A stretch of 64,000 bases of DNA, taken from the NCBI GenBank assembly GCA_026122225.1, contig JANEZZ010000400.1:744001-808000 (forward strand), given 5' to 3'. The translations under genes and the position numbers were made by a program. This document shows positions 12,292 to 23,800 of the stretch, piece after piece; position 1 is the first letter of the stretch; every line of letters starts with the position of its first letter. The stretch comes from Heloderma charlesbogerti. Taxonomy: Eukaryota > Chordata > Lepidosauria > Squamata > Helodermatidae. The notes below the pieces were generated by a model. It ran no database searches. It was given only the letters and a program-made list of their open reading frames with translations, and had not been told where the DNA came from.

Positions 12292-12412
12292 GGTTGGATC
12301 CAGACTTAGTCATACTTTGGAGTAGACCCACTGGAATCAGTGGGACTTAATTAAGTTAGTTAATTGATTTCAGTGGGTCTGCTCTAAGTATGACTAAGTC
12401 TACATCCAACCC
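12292..12412. mobile_element. Fold-back element (GGTTGGATCCAGACTTAGTC family), copy 1
   Basis: GGTTGGATCCAGACTTAGTC at the left and GACTAAGTCTACATCCAACC at the right are inverted copies. The arms continue through AGTAGACCCACTGGAATCAG and ATTTCAGTGGGTCTGCTC, with ~20 bp between them. Confidence 0.75.
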
Positions 12413-13828
12413 CCAGTGTGATAGACATAAGGTAGGCGAAAAAGGAATCATCTAGCTTACTTGTATCAACTGTAGATACATAAACTGTATTTCTAGTCTT
12501 CTTAGACTTTAGTCTGAGTCCATCTTTAATCAGATACCATATTTCTCTCTTTCTAAATGCAGCCCTTGTGAGATGTTTGTGTTTTAATTTTTCTGTGTTT
12601 TAACTTAAAAAAAAATCAGAAATGTTAAAATATTATTAAATGTCTGTACACAAGTCAGCATTTGACTTGTTTTCTCCTCCAGAGCAAGCCTTCAATAAGA
12701 TGGGATGACTGGCTTTAATAGTTTCCATGAAGTTATATTCAAAAATTATTGCTGTTCTTCTAGCAAGACACAGTTCAGACCTTTTTCAAGACCATGGGAG
12801 ATATTCTTTAAATATGTGACCTGGCCTTCCAAATAAAATTCATAACCGCATTTGGAAGAAGAGCTAAACTTTTTAATTCTTTTTGTAAGTATTCAGATCC
12901 ACTTTCTCTCTCTCTCTCTCTTTTACAAAGATCAACAAAACAGAAATCATTTGGGTCATAAATAAGGTGTCACCTCTGGTTCTTAAGTAACATTTTTATA
13001 GCTTCAAAAAGGGGGAAATGCCCGGAGAAAAGTCCTAGACCTAACCTTCTTCAATAAAGAGTTTTTTAAAACACATTAAATATTAGCCCTATTGAAGTAA
13101 TGGTTTCCAAGGGTCTTACTTCTCTTCTGTACTGCCTACAGTTTTATTTCCTTGTTGAAATGTGTCACTTTTTAAATTATGATGTTTTCCTACGTCTACT
13201 ACATTCTCTTTCTAACCCCCTACAAAGGACATTTGGTTGTTTCTATGGCAAACTGACCTCCAATATGTTATGAATAACATAAATTTTACATTTGAAAGTT
13301 ATTCTGGAAACACTTGTGAAATTTATTTTTGGTAGTGCCTTAGTCTTTTCAGCTTACTCTATCCAGTAAATGTAAACTAAATCTAAAGACAGCTGTCAGG
13401 ATCCCAAGACAAAGCAAGGGGATACTATGAAGAAATCCCAGTCCTGGGAGCCCTTGATTATTACAAGAGTCACAGCCAGCTTAGATAAGATACTGTTGGG
13501 ACACAGCCCACCTCAACAGCTGCCCCACAACTTATCATTTTGGACAGCTAAAATTTGATTAACCACAGTCTAAGAGATTTGGGTGCTAATGGAAATATAG
13601 GGAGAAATCAACATGCTCTAGTTTTTCTCTTTATGGACTACAGATGACTTCATTTCACAGTACAAGTCAGATTTTGTTCTTCTTGAAAAATTTATCATTG
13701 CTTGAATAATGCATCAAATGAATGCATCAGGGGATCAGTAGTACTTTCTGTGATGGCACGTTTATTCTAACTATCTTGTGTACGCAAATGATCTTGCAGT
13801 AAGACGTCTCATCATACCATTCAGTTTT
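12413..13828. other. Unassigned AT-rich sequence
   Basis: Nothing recognised except the CT repeat at 12903-12920. The low repeat content would suit conserved non-coding sequence, but this cannot be tested here. Confidence 0.35.
12903..12920. repeat. (TC)n microsatellite
   Basis: About nine CT units. Confidence 0.9.
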
Positions 13829-13940
13829 ATACTTATTTATTTACAACATTTGTATTCCACTCCACATCCAGACAGATTCCAGAGCGGTGGACAATAAAAA
13901 ATACAAAATAGGGTAAAATAATAAAACGTCATGTTAAAAT
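13829..13940 (-). mobile_element. Older LINE 3' tail fragment
   Basis: TTATTTATTTACAACATTTGTATTCC followed by GAGCGGTGGACAATAAAA reads, on the minus strand, like the 3' end of an L2/CR1 LINE (GGCGGTATACAAATGTTGTAAATAAATAA type). It abuts the tail of the younger L2, which may have inserted next to or into it. Confidence 0.5.
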
Positions 13941-16775
13941 ATTTATTTATTTATTTATTTATTTATTTATTATTAAATTTATTAATCGCCCATCTGCCTG
14001 GTCACCCAGCCACTCTGGGCGATATACAACATACCATAAAACAATTTAAAACAATAAAATTCTACCATAAATTTTTTTTTAAAATACCCTAACCCACCCC
14101 AAATGCCTGCCTGAACAACCACGTTTTTAATGCACGACGGAAGCTCATTAAAGAGGGGGCATGACGGAGTTCCCTAGGGAGGGAGTTCCACAGAGTGGGG
14201 GCCACCACAGAAAAGGCCCTCTCCCTCGTCCCCACCAGTCTAGCTGTCCTGGCTGATGGGACAGAGAGAAGGCCATCTGAGGCTGATCTTGTTAAGCGGC
14301 CTGTCTGGTGTTGCTGGAGGTGCTCCTTAAGATAGGCTGGGCCAGAACCATATAGGGTTTTAAAGGTCAAAACCAACACCTTGAATTTGGCCCGGAAAAC
14401 AACTGGTAACCAGTGCAATTCCTTCAGCACTGGAGTGATGTGATCTCGCCGGCGGCTGCCTTTAATCAGGCGAGCCGCCGCATTCTGTACCAGCTGCAGC
14501 TTCCGAACCGTCTTCAAGGGTAACCCCACGTAGAGCGCATTACAGTAGTCTAAACGAGAGGAGACCAGGGCATGTACTACCGATGGGAGCAGATGGTTGG
14601 GAAGGAAGGGGCGCAGCCGCCGTATCAGATGGAGTTGATACAGCGCTGTCCGGCTCACAGCTGACACCTGAGCCTCCATGGACAGCTGGGAGTCCAAAAT
14701 GACCCCCAGGCTGCGGACCTGGTCTTTCAAGGGTAGCCATACCCCATTCAACACCAGGTCAACATCCCCCAGCCTCCTCTTGTCTCCCACCAAAAGTACC
14801 TCGGTCTTGTCAGGGTTCAGCTTCAGCTTATTCCTCCCCATCCAGCCACTCACCGTCTCCAGACATTTGGACAGGGATTCTATGGCCAACCTTGGTGAAG
14901 ATTTGAATGAGAGGTAGAGCTGCGTGTCATCCGCATATTGATGACACTGCACCCCAAACCTCCTGATGATAGCCCCCAGCGGCTTCACATAGATGTTAAA
15001 TAGCATCGGGGAGAGGATGGAACCCTGTGGCAGCCCACAAGTAAGTGGCCACGGGTCCGAAACCTCCTCTCCCAGTGCTACCCTCTGGTACCTGCCGGAG
15101 AGGAAGGACCGGAACCACCGCAATACAATGTCTCCAATGCCCAACCCCTCCAGGCGGTCCAGGAGGATACCGTGGTCAACGGTATCAAAAGCCGCTGAGA
15201 GGTCGAGGAGAACAAGGAAGGAGCATTCACCCCTATCCAGAGCCCTCCTCATATCATCCACCAAGGCGACCAAGGCCATTTCTGTCCCATGCTCAGGCCT
15301 GAAGCCCGATTGAAATGGGTCTAGATAATCAGTTTCTTCCAAGTGTGCCTTCAACTGCACCGCCACCACCTGCTCAATCACCTTGCCCAAAAATGGCAGA
15401 TTTGAGACTGGACGAAAGTTGTTCAGAACTTGAGGATCCAAGGAGGGCTTCTTTAAGAGCAGTCTTATCACTGCCTCCTTGAGGGCTGATGGCATCACTC
15501 CCTCCTCAAGGGAGGCGTTCACCACCGCCTTGATCACCTCACCCAGTCTCTCTCTGCAGCTCATAATGAGCCAAGATGGGCAAGGATCAAGTAAGCAGGT
15601 GGTCAGCCTTACAGATGAAAGCACCTTGTCCACTTCATCAGGAGGAAGAAGCTGGAACCGATCCCACAAAACCGGTTTGCCACAGGCCGCCTCTTGCTCA
15701 CTAACTGTATCCACAGCGTGCAGAGTAACACACCTAATCTGATCAATTTTATCTGCAAAGTGCCTTGCCAAAGCCTCACAGGAGGCCTTAGAATGCTCCA
15801 GTGGTTCCGGAGCCACAGGACCGACCAGGCTCCGGACCACTTGGAACAGCCTCCTGAGACAGCACTCTGCAGACACGATGGAGGCAGCATAATATTCCTT
15901 TTTTGCTGCCTTCACCGCCACGAGATAGGCTGAAGATACAGCGCTAGCCCATGTCTGATCGTCTTTGGAGCGAGACTTCCGCCACCGGCGCTCTAGCCGT
16001 CTCACCTCCTGTTTCAGAGCTCGTAACCGTGGATTGAACCATGGTGCAGTCCGAGCCCTGTTCAGGGGGAGAGGGCGTTTTGGAGCCACCCGATCTAATG
16101 CCCCAGTGATTGCGGCATTCCAGCCACCCACCAGGGTCTCGACCGAGTGGCCGTTGGCATGCCCCAGAGAATCCCCAAGCGCGTTCAGGAATCCATTTGG
16201 ATCCATAAGACGCCTGGGGCGGACCATTTTAATGGGTCCTCCACCCCTGCGGAGGGGTTGTGGAACCGAGAAGTCCAACGTCACCAGATAGTGATCTGAC
16301 CATGACAAGGGGGTGGTGGATATACCCCCGACTTCCAGATCACTCCCCGCTTCTCCAGAAACAAACACAAGGTCTAGTGCATGAACGGCTACATGGGTGG
16401 GCCAAGTTAGAATATGGTGCAGCTCCCAGGAGGCCACGGTCTCCATGAAGTCCCGAGGTGCTCCTGTGAGGATGGCCTCCGAATGTACGTTAAAGTCCCC
16501 CAACACCAGTAAGTTAGGGGACTGTACACGCACATCAGAGACCACCTCAAGCACCTCGGCCAGGGAGTCAGTCGTGCAGTGGGGTGGACGGTACACGAGC
16601 AGAATCCCCAGACTGCCCTTCGGGCCCAACCTCCAGTACATGCACTCAGCAACCTTGGTCTCCCGGAGAGGGGGTCTGGTGAAGACCAAGGACTCTCGGT
16701 AGATAACAGCCACTCCCCCTCCCCGATCCCCAGCCCTCGGCTGCTGTGCATACGAAAATCCGGCTGGACACATGG
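13941..16775 (-). mobile_element. Young L2-type LINE, 5' truncated, with (AAAT)n tail
   Basis: Minus-strand non-LTR element. Its 3' tail is the ATTT repeat at 13941-13972 (AAAT repeats in the sense direction), preceded by a short 3' UTR containing the GGGCGAT motif typical of squamate L2 3' ends. The body is a single open frame of 894 codons. The 5' edge is near 16775, inside the endonuclease coding region, so the element is truncated. No convincing target-site duplication could be fixed, because the tail is simple sequence and the left flank is also AT-rich. Confidence 0.85.
14089..16773 (-). CDS. L2 endonuclease / reverse transcriptase, N-terminally truncated but open
   Basis: An 894-residue frame without internal stops. 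Seen: the first residues (CPAGFSYAQQPRAG, then RGGGVAVIYRESL) correspond to the middle of an APE endonuclease, so the leading motifs are absent and the initial Met is accidental. LGDFNVH (Asp93, Asn95) and WSDH (159-161) follow. The reverse transcriptase has FRPVSNLPFLGKVIE, LLDLSAAFDTVDH (Asp524), GLPQGSILSPMLF and YADDTQLY (613-616). The C-terminus shows HWLPVVFRAKFK and LWNSLPRELR, hallmark L2/CR1 motifs, and ends FRQAFGVG. The RT looks catalytically complete, but lacking its endonuclease start the copy is probably unable to mobilise itself. L2 is preferred over CR1 from the RT block wording; this was not tested by alignment. Confidence 0.87.
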   Translation of the reverse strand: MCPAGFSYAQQPRAGDRGGGVAVIYRESLVFTRPPLRETKVAECMYWRLGPKGSLGILLVYRPPHCTTDSLAEVLEVVSDVRVQSPNLLVLGDFNVHSEAILTGAPRDFMETVASWELHHILTWPTHVAVHALDLVFVSGEAGSDLEVGGISTTPLSWSDHYLVTLDFSVPQPLRRGGGPIKMVRPRRLMDPNGFLNALGDSLGHANGHSVETLVGGWNAAITGALDRVAPKRPLPLNRARTAPWFNPRLRALKQEVRRLERRWRKSRSKDDQTWASAVSSAYLVAVKAAKKEYYAASIVSAECCLRRLFQVVRSLVGPVAPEPLEHSKASCEALARHFADKIDQIRCVTLHAVDTVSEQEAACGKPVLWDRFQLLPPDEVDKVLSSVRLTTCLLDPCPSWLIMSCRERLGEVIKAVVNASLEEGVMPSALKEAVIRLLLKKPSLDPQVLNNFRPVSNLPFLGKVIEQVVAVQLKAHLEETDYLDPFQSGFRPEHGTEMALVALVDDMRRALDRGECSFLVLLDLSAAFDTVDHGILLDRLEGLGIGDIVLRWFRSFLSGRYQRVALGEEVSDPWPLTCGLPQGSILSPMLFNIYVKPLGAIIRRFGVQCHQYADDTQLYLSFKSSPRLAIESLSKCLETVSGWMGRNKLKLNPDKTEVLLVGDKRRLGDVDLVLNGVWLPLKDQVRSLGVILDSQLSMEAQVSAVSRTALYQLHLIRRLRPFLPNHLLPSVVHALVSSRLDYCNALYVGLPLKTVRKLQLVQNAAARLIKGSRRRDHITPVLKELHWLPVVFRAKFKVLVLTFKTLYGSGPAYLKEHLQQHQTGRLTRSASDGLLSVPSARTARLVGTRERAFSVVAPTLWNSLPRELRHAPSLMSFRRALKTWLFRQAFGVG

Positions 16776-17727
16776 CTGCAAGGGTAAATTACCAAAATAC
16801 TTTATACTACTACCAGAAAACTGTGCAAGTTCTTGTCTTCCCTGGAGGAACACAGCACAGGACAATTGCAACAGCAAAGCAATGTGTCCGTATCTCAATA
16901 AAAAGGCAAGAGGCAGTTCTAGAGGCAGATCACATGCTGTTTCCATAAAAATCAACACAGAAACTAGTTTCTTACTCTTAGGGATAAAAAAGGGTATTCT
17001 ACTAACAAAATGTAGTATGTCTGCCACAAAAGGAAGCTTTGGTAGGTGCCATTGGACTATAGAACAGCAAAAAGAAGTTATAGCGAAGTGTTCCATATTT
17101 AAAAGAAATAGAAAAATTCCACCCAGGGTTTTCATGCATTAAAAAGAGTTTAACGAATATTAGAAATACATGAGGCTGGATTCAGCATTTCCCTTCCATA
17201 GACAAAAGAGCTACATCTGTCTGCAGGTGACTCCTGATCCAGTGGACCATTGCCACTGGTGGAATGCAGGAGGATGAGATTTTTGTTGATTTTCCCTCCC
17301 TCTGCACCCCCTCCCCCATCTGCTCCATAGGGTCTAGGGAACTGGGTGTTGCGTGTGGGGGAACTGACAAAAATCACCTCCTCCACCTCCACCAGTGGGA
17401 GAGTTCTGAGCTGAACTCCACTCAGGGGATCCTTCTGCCAGGAGAATGAAATGCCAGACCCTATCCACTTTGTATAATTTTTCTTTCATAAAAGTATTAA
17501 AAATTAGAGTCCACAAGTTTAATGTGCAATTCAAATTATTAAAAGGATTGTCTTTTTCTGTTTTTATTGCTAAAAATTCTTAGATTTTACCTATTTTAGA
17601 TTTAGATTTTATTTTAGATTCTTTAGATTTTACCTACACACAAAATTTAAATGAAAATTACTAAAAGATTTTCCCCAAAAGTATTAAAAAGATAAACTTA
17701 TATGAAGGAAGTATGAAACAGTTACAG
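16776..17727. other. Unassigned sequence 5' of the L2 element
   Basis: Frames that run from here into the L2 coding region (about 16407-17135) are chance extensions. No feature was recognised. Confidence 0.4.
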
Positions 17728-17784
17728 ATAGATCCCATGTATGTTTACTCAGAAGTAAAGGTCAATGAGACTTGCTTTTTAAGG
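17728..17784. mobile_element. Partial short palindromic element
   Basis: GATCCCATGTATGTTTACTC and AGAAGTAAAGGTCAATGAGAC match one arm and the centre of the GCAATCCTATGC family. Confidence 0.5.
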
Positions 17785-17785
17785 C

Positions 17786-18288
17786 TACGGTCCTATGGCT
17801 GTGAGAGCTGGACTATAAGGAAGGCTGAGCGCCGAAGAATTGATGCTTTCGAACTGTGGTGCTGGAGAAGACTGTTACGAGTCCCCTGGACTGCAAGGAG
17901 GTCAGATCAGTCAATCCTAAAGGAAATCAACCCTGAGTGCTCATTGGAAGGACAGATACTGAAGCTGAAGCTCAAATATTTTGGCCACCTAATGCAAAGA
18001 GAAAACTCTCTGGAAAAGACCCTGATGCTGGGAAACACTGAAGGCAAAAGGAGAAGGGGACGGCAGAGGATGAGATGGCTAGATAGTATCACCGATGCGA
18101 TGAATATGAACTTGAGCACACTCCGGGAGAGAACACAGGACAGGAAGGCCTGGCATGCTATGGTCCATGGGGTCACGAAGAGTCGGACACGACTGAACGA
18201 CTGAACAACAACAACCTATACACATTTATCTGGGAATAAGCCTGATGGGACTTACTTCTGAGTAGAAATTTATAGGATTGCACTGTAA
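17786..18288. mobile_element. Short palindromic element split by the BovB fragment
   Basis: AGGCTACGGTCCTAT at the left of the BovB fragment and CCTATACACATTTATCTGGG, CTGATGGGACTTACTTCTGAG, TATAGGATTGCACTG at its right together make one complete ~85-bp unit, with CCTAT duplicated at the junction. Confidence 0.7.
17797..18214 (+). mobile_element. 5'-truncated BovB 3' fragment
   Basis: Very similar to the last ~410 bp of the complete BovB at 20820-24033, starting at its TATGGCTGTGAGAGC segment and ending in GACTGAACGACTGAAC plus AAC repeats. The terminal reading frame is still open (the C-terminal ~136 residues, from YGCESWTIRK to KSRTRLND). A short CCTAT is present at 17792-17796 and again at 18215-18219, a plausible target-site duplication. 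The flanking halves form a short palindromic element, so this is a nested insertion. Confidence 0.9.
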
Positions 18289-18818
18289 GTAAGTAATTAT
18301 GGAATTGCAGATTGAGTGTCTGTGAAACAATAAACGTTGTTTATTAACACCAATTGTGCCAAAGAGTATAGTTAAAATCAACATGAAATCTTGTGGAAAA
18401 CATAAATATAAAATGTTAACTATCATGGAGCTTGGTTTTAGGGGGGGCGGATTGAAACTCTATTTGTGGTGGGGTTTCCAGTCACAGCAGCTTCAGTGCA
18501 GTTTGGGAGTCCACGTGACCTCATCTGGCTTCAGTGCAGGCTGGTGGAAATGGCGCTGATTTGCTGAAGGGAAGAGTTGCGCAGGGGCTTATGTCTACCA
18601 GGAAGTAACTCATTGCCTTCAGGATGGGAGTCAGTCCTGCTGCTTTGAAAGGATGCTGTTTCAACCCTGCGCTCAATTGTTGCCTGTGCTTTAAATATTC
18701 ACTGAATTCATTGTTCTCATTCACCACCTGTCCCTTTGAGGGGAGGGGAGCATAACACGGCTGTTATGTATGGAAGTGCAAAGGTATGCAGAACCTTACC
18801 AGATTTTAAAAGCTTCAC

Positions 18819-18831
18819 GGGGGGGGGGGGG
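18819..18831. repeat. G homopolymer
   Basis: A run of thirteen G residues, a likely length-variable site. Confidence 0.85.
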
Positions 18832-18990
18832 CTCCTTGCTTCCCCATACCTATTTAATGACGTTCAGTTCTACTCGTTTGCCACATGCAAACAGATTTTT
18901 TAAAGGTATATACTGAATTATTGGCTACCATTTGCCCCAGGAGGAGCTAACCCAATTTCATGAAAATCTGTATTTAGATGGAACCGCCTC

Positions 18991-19020
18991 AAAATAAATA
19001 AATAAATAAATAAAATAAAA
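18991..19020. repeat. (AAAT)n simple repeat
   Basis: AAATAAATAAATAAATAAAT; it may be the tail of an unrecognised LINE fragment upstream. Confidence 0.9.
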
Positions 19021-19439
19021 CCCATTTCCATGTAGATTGGATCCTAGTTTGTCCCAAGGCCTTTCCTAGTGCCTAAGAGATTCAAAGCCCTCCTCCTGAC
19101 ACCACCATTTCATCCTCACGCTGAGATCCTTCACCTCCACCTGTCTAGCTGGCCCTGCAGATGGAACAGGTAGCATTTCAGAGACAGTTACCTTAAAGAT
19201 TGTGAAATGTTTGAGACTGGGTTTCTATATCCCACCAAAATTGTCACCAAAATGTGGAAGATTGGGCTTAGCAATCGTTCCTCAAAATTTATTATAAATA
19301 CCTTAGTTCATTATCCCTAAAAATTCTGCTGCCACCATAATATTTATTTCAAAAATATTAAACATGCTGAGGCCAACTACCATCTGTCATCACCCTGGCT
19401 ATAGGTTATCCTGGAAAACCACCTCTGAAGCCTTCTTCT

Positions 19440-19812
19440 CCTTGCTAGCTCTCCCAGCTTCTCTGCCTTCAGTGATTTCAGGAGGATGGCAACAAGGGAA
19501 AGGGCCTTCTTGGTGGTGCCCCCCCATTATGGAACACTCTCCACAGTGAGGTCCACTTGGCACCAACATTATCATCTTTCTGGCACCAGGTTAAGACTTT
19601 CCTCTAGTCCCAGATATTTGACAGCATGTGATAAGATTTTTAACGGGTCCTGGGATTTTTATTGTTGATTCTGCAAAATTGTTTTATAATTTTATATGCA
19701 AATGTTTTATACTATGTTATTATATTGTCTTTTTAGGGTTTTAATCTTTTTAAACTTCCCAGAGAGCTTGGCTGTCACGCTGTATAGAAAGGTAATGAAT
19801 GAATGAATGAAT
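19440..19812 (+). mobile_element. L2 C-terminal/3' UTR fragment
   Basis: Encodes ATRERAFLVV, then after a frame change WNTLHSEVHLAPTLSSF and KTFL, the standard end of the L2 reverse-transcriptase protein. It is followed by a T-rich 3' UTR and a (GAAT)n-type tail near 19795-19812. The coding part is frameshifted, so it is an old copy. Confidence 0.7.
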
Positions 19813-20807
19813 CCCCAGCCTCTTTCATATCCTCCGCTGTTGTTCCCTCAGATTTCTTCCCTATCTGAACTGACCACTCAGACCACATTCCCTTGGACAA
19901 TGCTGTGATTTCTCTTTTATACAATCTCAGACCAATGATCTTCCATCACCTCTATATCTGCCAGCCCATTGGCCTCTAACTATGAGGCAATGAGAATCAA
20001 CAGAATGTTCATTAATTTACATTCTTCTGTCTAGTATAGAAGCTGACAGGTTTAACTGTGAATGACTAAAGGCCTATAACAGGGGGTATCAGTTCATCCC
20101 CCAAGGAATGGATCCCTCCTAAGGGATTACTTCTCTGTCCCTCAGAATGACGTCCCTTGTTCCCGAAGACCCTAATTCTCCATGATATCAAAGTAGCTGT
20201 CAACCTGCGAGTAGGTGCCACGATTATGTCCCTGAAAAGCTCATCAACAAATCTCTCTGCCTCTCTCAGCTTCTCTGGCTCAGCTACTTTGACCTCATGG
20301 GAACAAACTTATTCCTTGAGAGCCAGAAGCGCATTGCACTGAGCACACACCTACAAATTTTGTTTAGCGGGCAGGTAATCATACATGTGACCTCTGTGCA
20401 GTGCAGTGTCTAGCCCCTCCCCGTCACATACACACACGTTTACTTTTTACCCTCATAAATTATTTTTTCTTTATTGTGCTTGTTCAGTTGGAAGGCTGGG
20501 TTTGTAAAATCAAAGGAGGAGGAGGTCTTCTCACCTTGTTGCTAAACTCACAAGAGTGGTTAACTTTTATATTCCTGGCTAGCTTCCCCCCAGTATCTTC
20601 TGCAGTCAGGCATGCTCAATACTGTGCACAAGGCTTCAGTGAGTGGACATTTAAGAGGCACTGACGTCAGTTCAGACCCCTGGAATGGTGACTTTTTGCT
20701 AGAGAAGTGGACAATGAGTTTTGATTAAGGAGGGAATGTGGGCAGGTTGAGCCCCTCTGCGAATGCAATGATCTTGAAGCTTTTAGTTTGAAGCTTTTAC
20801 CATCAGT

Positions 20808-20819
20808 AACTAAGCCCTA
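20808..20819. repeat. Target-site duplication, left copy (BovB)
   Basis: AACTAAGCCCTA, identical to the sequence at 24034-24045 directly after the element. Confidence 0.9.
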
Positions 20820-23800
20820 CCCCTTCATGGATCACTGCCTTGTTGTGGCGAAGGGGCTTGCGTAACTCAGTGAAGCCATAAGCTATGCCGTGCAGGGCCA
20901 CCCAAGACGGACAGGTCATGGCAGAGAGTTCTGACAAAATGTGGTCCACTGGAGAAGGAAATGGCAACCCACTCCAGTATTCTTGCCAAGAAAACCCCAT
21001 GGAAAGTATCACAAGGCTAAAAGAGATGACGCCGGAAGATGAGCCCCTCAGGTCGGAAGGTGTCCAATATGCTACTGGGGAAGAGCAGAGGGTATTTCCA
21101 AGTAGCGCCAGAAAGAGTGAAGCGGCTGGGCCAAACCCGAAAGGACACTCAGCTGTGGATGTGTCTGGTGGTGAAAAGAAAATCCGATGCTGTAAAGAAC
21201 AATATTGTTTAGGAACCTGGAATGTCAGATCAATGAATCAAGGTAAGCTGGAGGTGGTCAAACATGAGATGACAAGATTGAACATCGACATCTTGGGAAT
21301 CAGCGAACTAAAATGGACAGGCATGGGCGAATTTAATTCAGGTGACCATCATATCTACTATTGTGGGCAAGAATCCCTTAGAAGAAATGGAGTAGCACTC
21401 ATAGTCAACAAAAGGGTGGGAAAAGCAGTACTGGGGTACAATCTTAAAAATGATAGAATGATCTCAGTACGAATCCAAGGCAAACCATTCAACATCACAG
21501 TAATTCAAGTCTATGCCCCAACCACTGAGGCCGAAGAAGCTGAGGTTGATCGGTTCTATGAAGACCTACAACACCTTCTAGAACTAACACCAAAAAAAGA
21601 TGTCCTCTTCATCATAGGGGATTGGAATGCTAAAGTAGGAAGTCAAGAAATCACCGGGATAACAGGCAGGCATGGCCTTGGTGTACAAAATGAAGCAGGA
21701 CAAAAGCTAACAGAGTTTTGCCAAGAGAACATGCTGATAATAGCAAACACTCTTTTCCAGCAGCACAAGAGGCGACTCTACACATGGACGTCACCAGATG
21801 GTCAATATCGAAATCAGATTGATTATGTCCTTTGCAGCCAAAGATGGAGAAGCTCCATACAGTCAGTCAAAACAAGACCTGGAGCTGACTGTGGCTCAGA
21901 TCATGAGCTGCTTCTTGCAAAATTTCGGCTTAAATTGAAGAACGTCGGGAAAACCACTAAACCGTTCAGGTATGACCTAAATCATATCCCTGATGAATAT
22001 ACAGTGGAGGTGAGGAATAGATTTCAGGGATTAGACCTGATAGACAGAGTGCCTGAGGAACTATGGACGGAGGTCCGTAACATTGTTCAGGAGGCAGCAA
22101 CGAAATCCATCCCAAAGAAAAAGAAATGCAAGAAAGCAAAGTGGCTGTCTGATGAGGCTTTACAAGTAGCTGAGGAAAGAAGGGAAGCGAAAAGCAAGGG
22201 AGAAAGGGGAAGATATACCCAACTGAATGCAGAGTTCCAGAGAATAGCAAGGAGAGACAAGAAGGCCTTCTTAAATGAACAATGCAAAGAAATCGAGGAA
22301 AACAACAGAATGGGAAAGACTAGAGATCTCTTCAAGAAAATTGGAGATCTCAAGGGAACGTTTTGTGCAAAGACGGGCATGATAAAGGACAAAGAAGGCA
22401 GGGACCTCACAGAAGCAGATGAGATTAAGAAGAGGTGGCAAGAATACACAGAAGAACTATACAGGAAAGATCTGAATGTCCCTGATAGCCATGATAGTGC
22501 GGTCACTGAACTTGAGCCAGACATCCTCGAGAGTGAAGTCAAGTGGGCCTTAGGAAGCATTAGTAACAACAAAGCTAGCGGAAATGACAGTATTCCAGCC
22601 GAGCTATTTAAAATCCTAAAAGATGATGCTGTTAAAGTGCTGCACTCAATATGCCAACAAATCTGGAACACTCAACAGTGGCCACAAGACTGGAAAAGGT
22701 CAGTTTACATTCCAATTCCAAAGAAGGGCAACGCCAAAGAGTGTTCAAACTACCGCACCATTGCGCTCATTTCACATGCCAGCAAGGTGATGCTCAAAAT
22801 CCTACAAGCTAGGCTTCAGCAGTATGCGAACCGAGAACTACCGGAAGTACAAGCTGGGTTTCGAAGAGGCAGAGGAACTAGAGATCAAATCGCCAACATT
22901 CGCTGCATCATGGAGAAAGCAAGAGAATTCCAGAAAAACGTCTATTTCTGCTTCATTGACTACGCTAAAGCCTTTGATTGTGTGGATCACAACAAACTGT
23001 GGCAAATTCTTAAAGTGATGGGAGTACCAGACCACCTTACCTGTCTCCTGAGAAACCTGTACGAGGGTCAAGAAGCAACAGTAAGAACCAGACATGGAAC
23101 AACCGATTGGTTCAAAATTGGGAAAGGAGTACGACAAGGCTGCATATTGTCACCCTGCTTATTTAACTTATATGCAGAGTACATCATGAGAAATGCCGGG
23201 TTGGATGAATCAGAGGTCGGAATTAAGATTGCTGGGAGAATTATCAACAACCTCCGATACGCAGACGATACCACCCTAATGGCAGAAAGCGAAGAGGATC
23301 TAAAGAGCCTCTTGTTGAAGGTGAAAGAGGAGAGTGCAAAAGCTGGTTTGAAACTCAACATTAAAAAAACGAAGATCATGGCATCTGGCCCCATCACTTC
23401 CTGGCATATAGAAGGGGAAGAAATGGAAGCAGTGACAGATTTTACTTTCTTGGGCTCCAAGATCACCGCAGACGGTGACTGTAGCCATGAAATTAAAAGA
23501 CGCTTGCTCCTTGGGAGGAAAGCTATGGCCAACCTAGACAGCATAGTAAGAAGCAGAGACATCACCTTGCCGACAAAGGTCCGTCTAATCAAAGCTATGG
23601 TTTTCCCAGTAGTAATGTATGGCTGTGAGAGCTGGACTATAAGGAAGGCTGAGCGCCGAAGAATTGATGCTTTCGAACTGTGGTGCTGGAGAAGACTCTT
23701 ACGAGTCCCCTGGACTGCAAGGAGGTCAAATCAGTCAATCCTAAAGGAAATCAACCCTGAGTGCTCATTGGAAGGACAGATAATGAAGCTGAAGCTCCAA

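Larger units (their letters stand above)
18289..20807. other. Unassigned sequence between repeats
   Basis: Holds the G run at 18819, the (AAAT)n at 18991 and the L2 fragment at 19440-19812. No gene recognised. Confidence 0.4.

Noticed and set aside
16407..17135. 242-codon minus-strand frame
   Set aside because: It runs out of phase through the L2 endonuclease region and into unrelated flank; no domain of its own.
22087..23592. Minus-strand frames of 174-194 codons inside BovB
   Set aside because: They are antisense shadows of the BovB coding frame.
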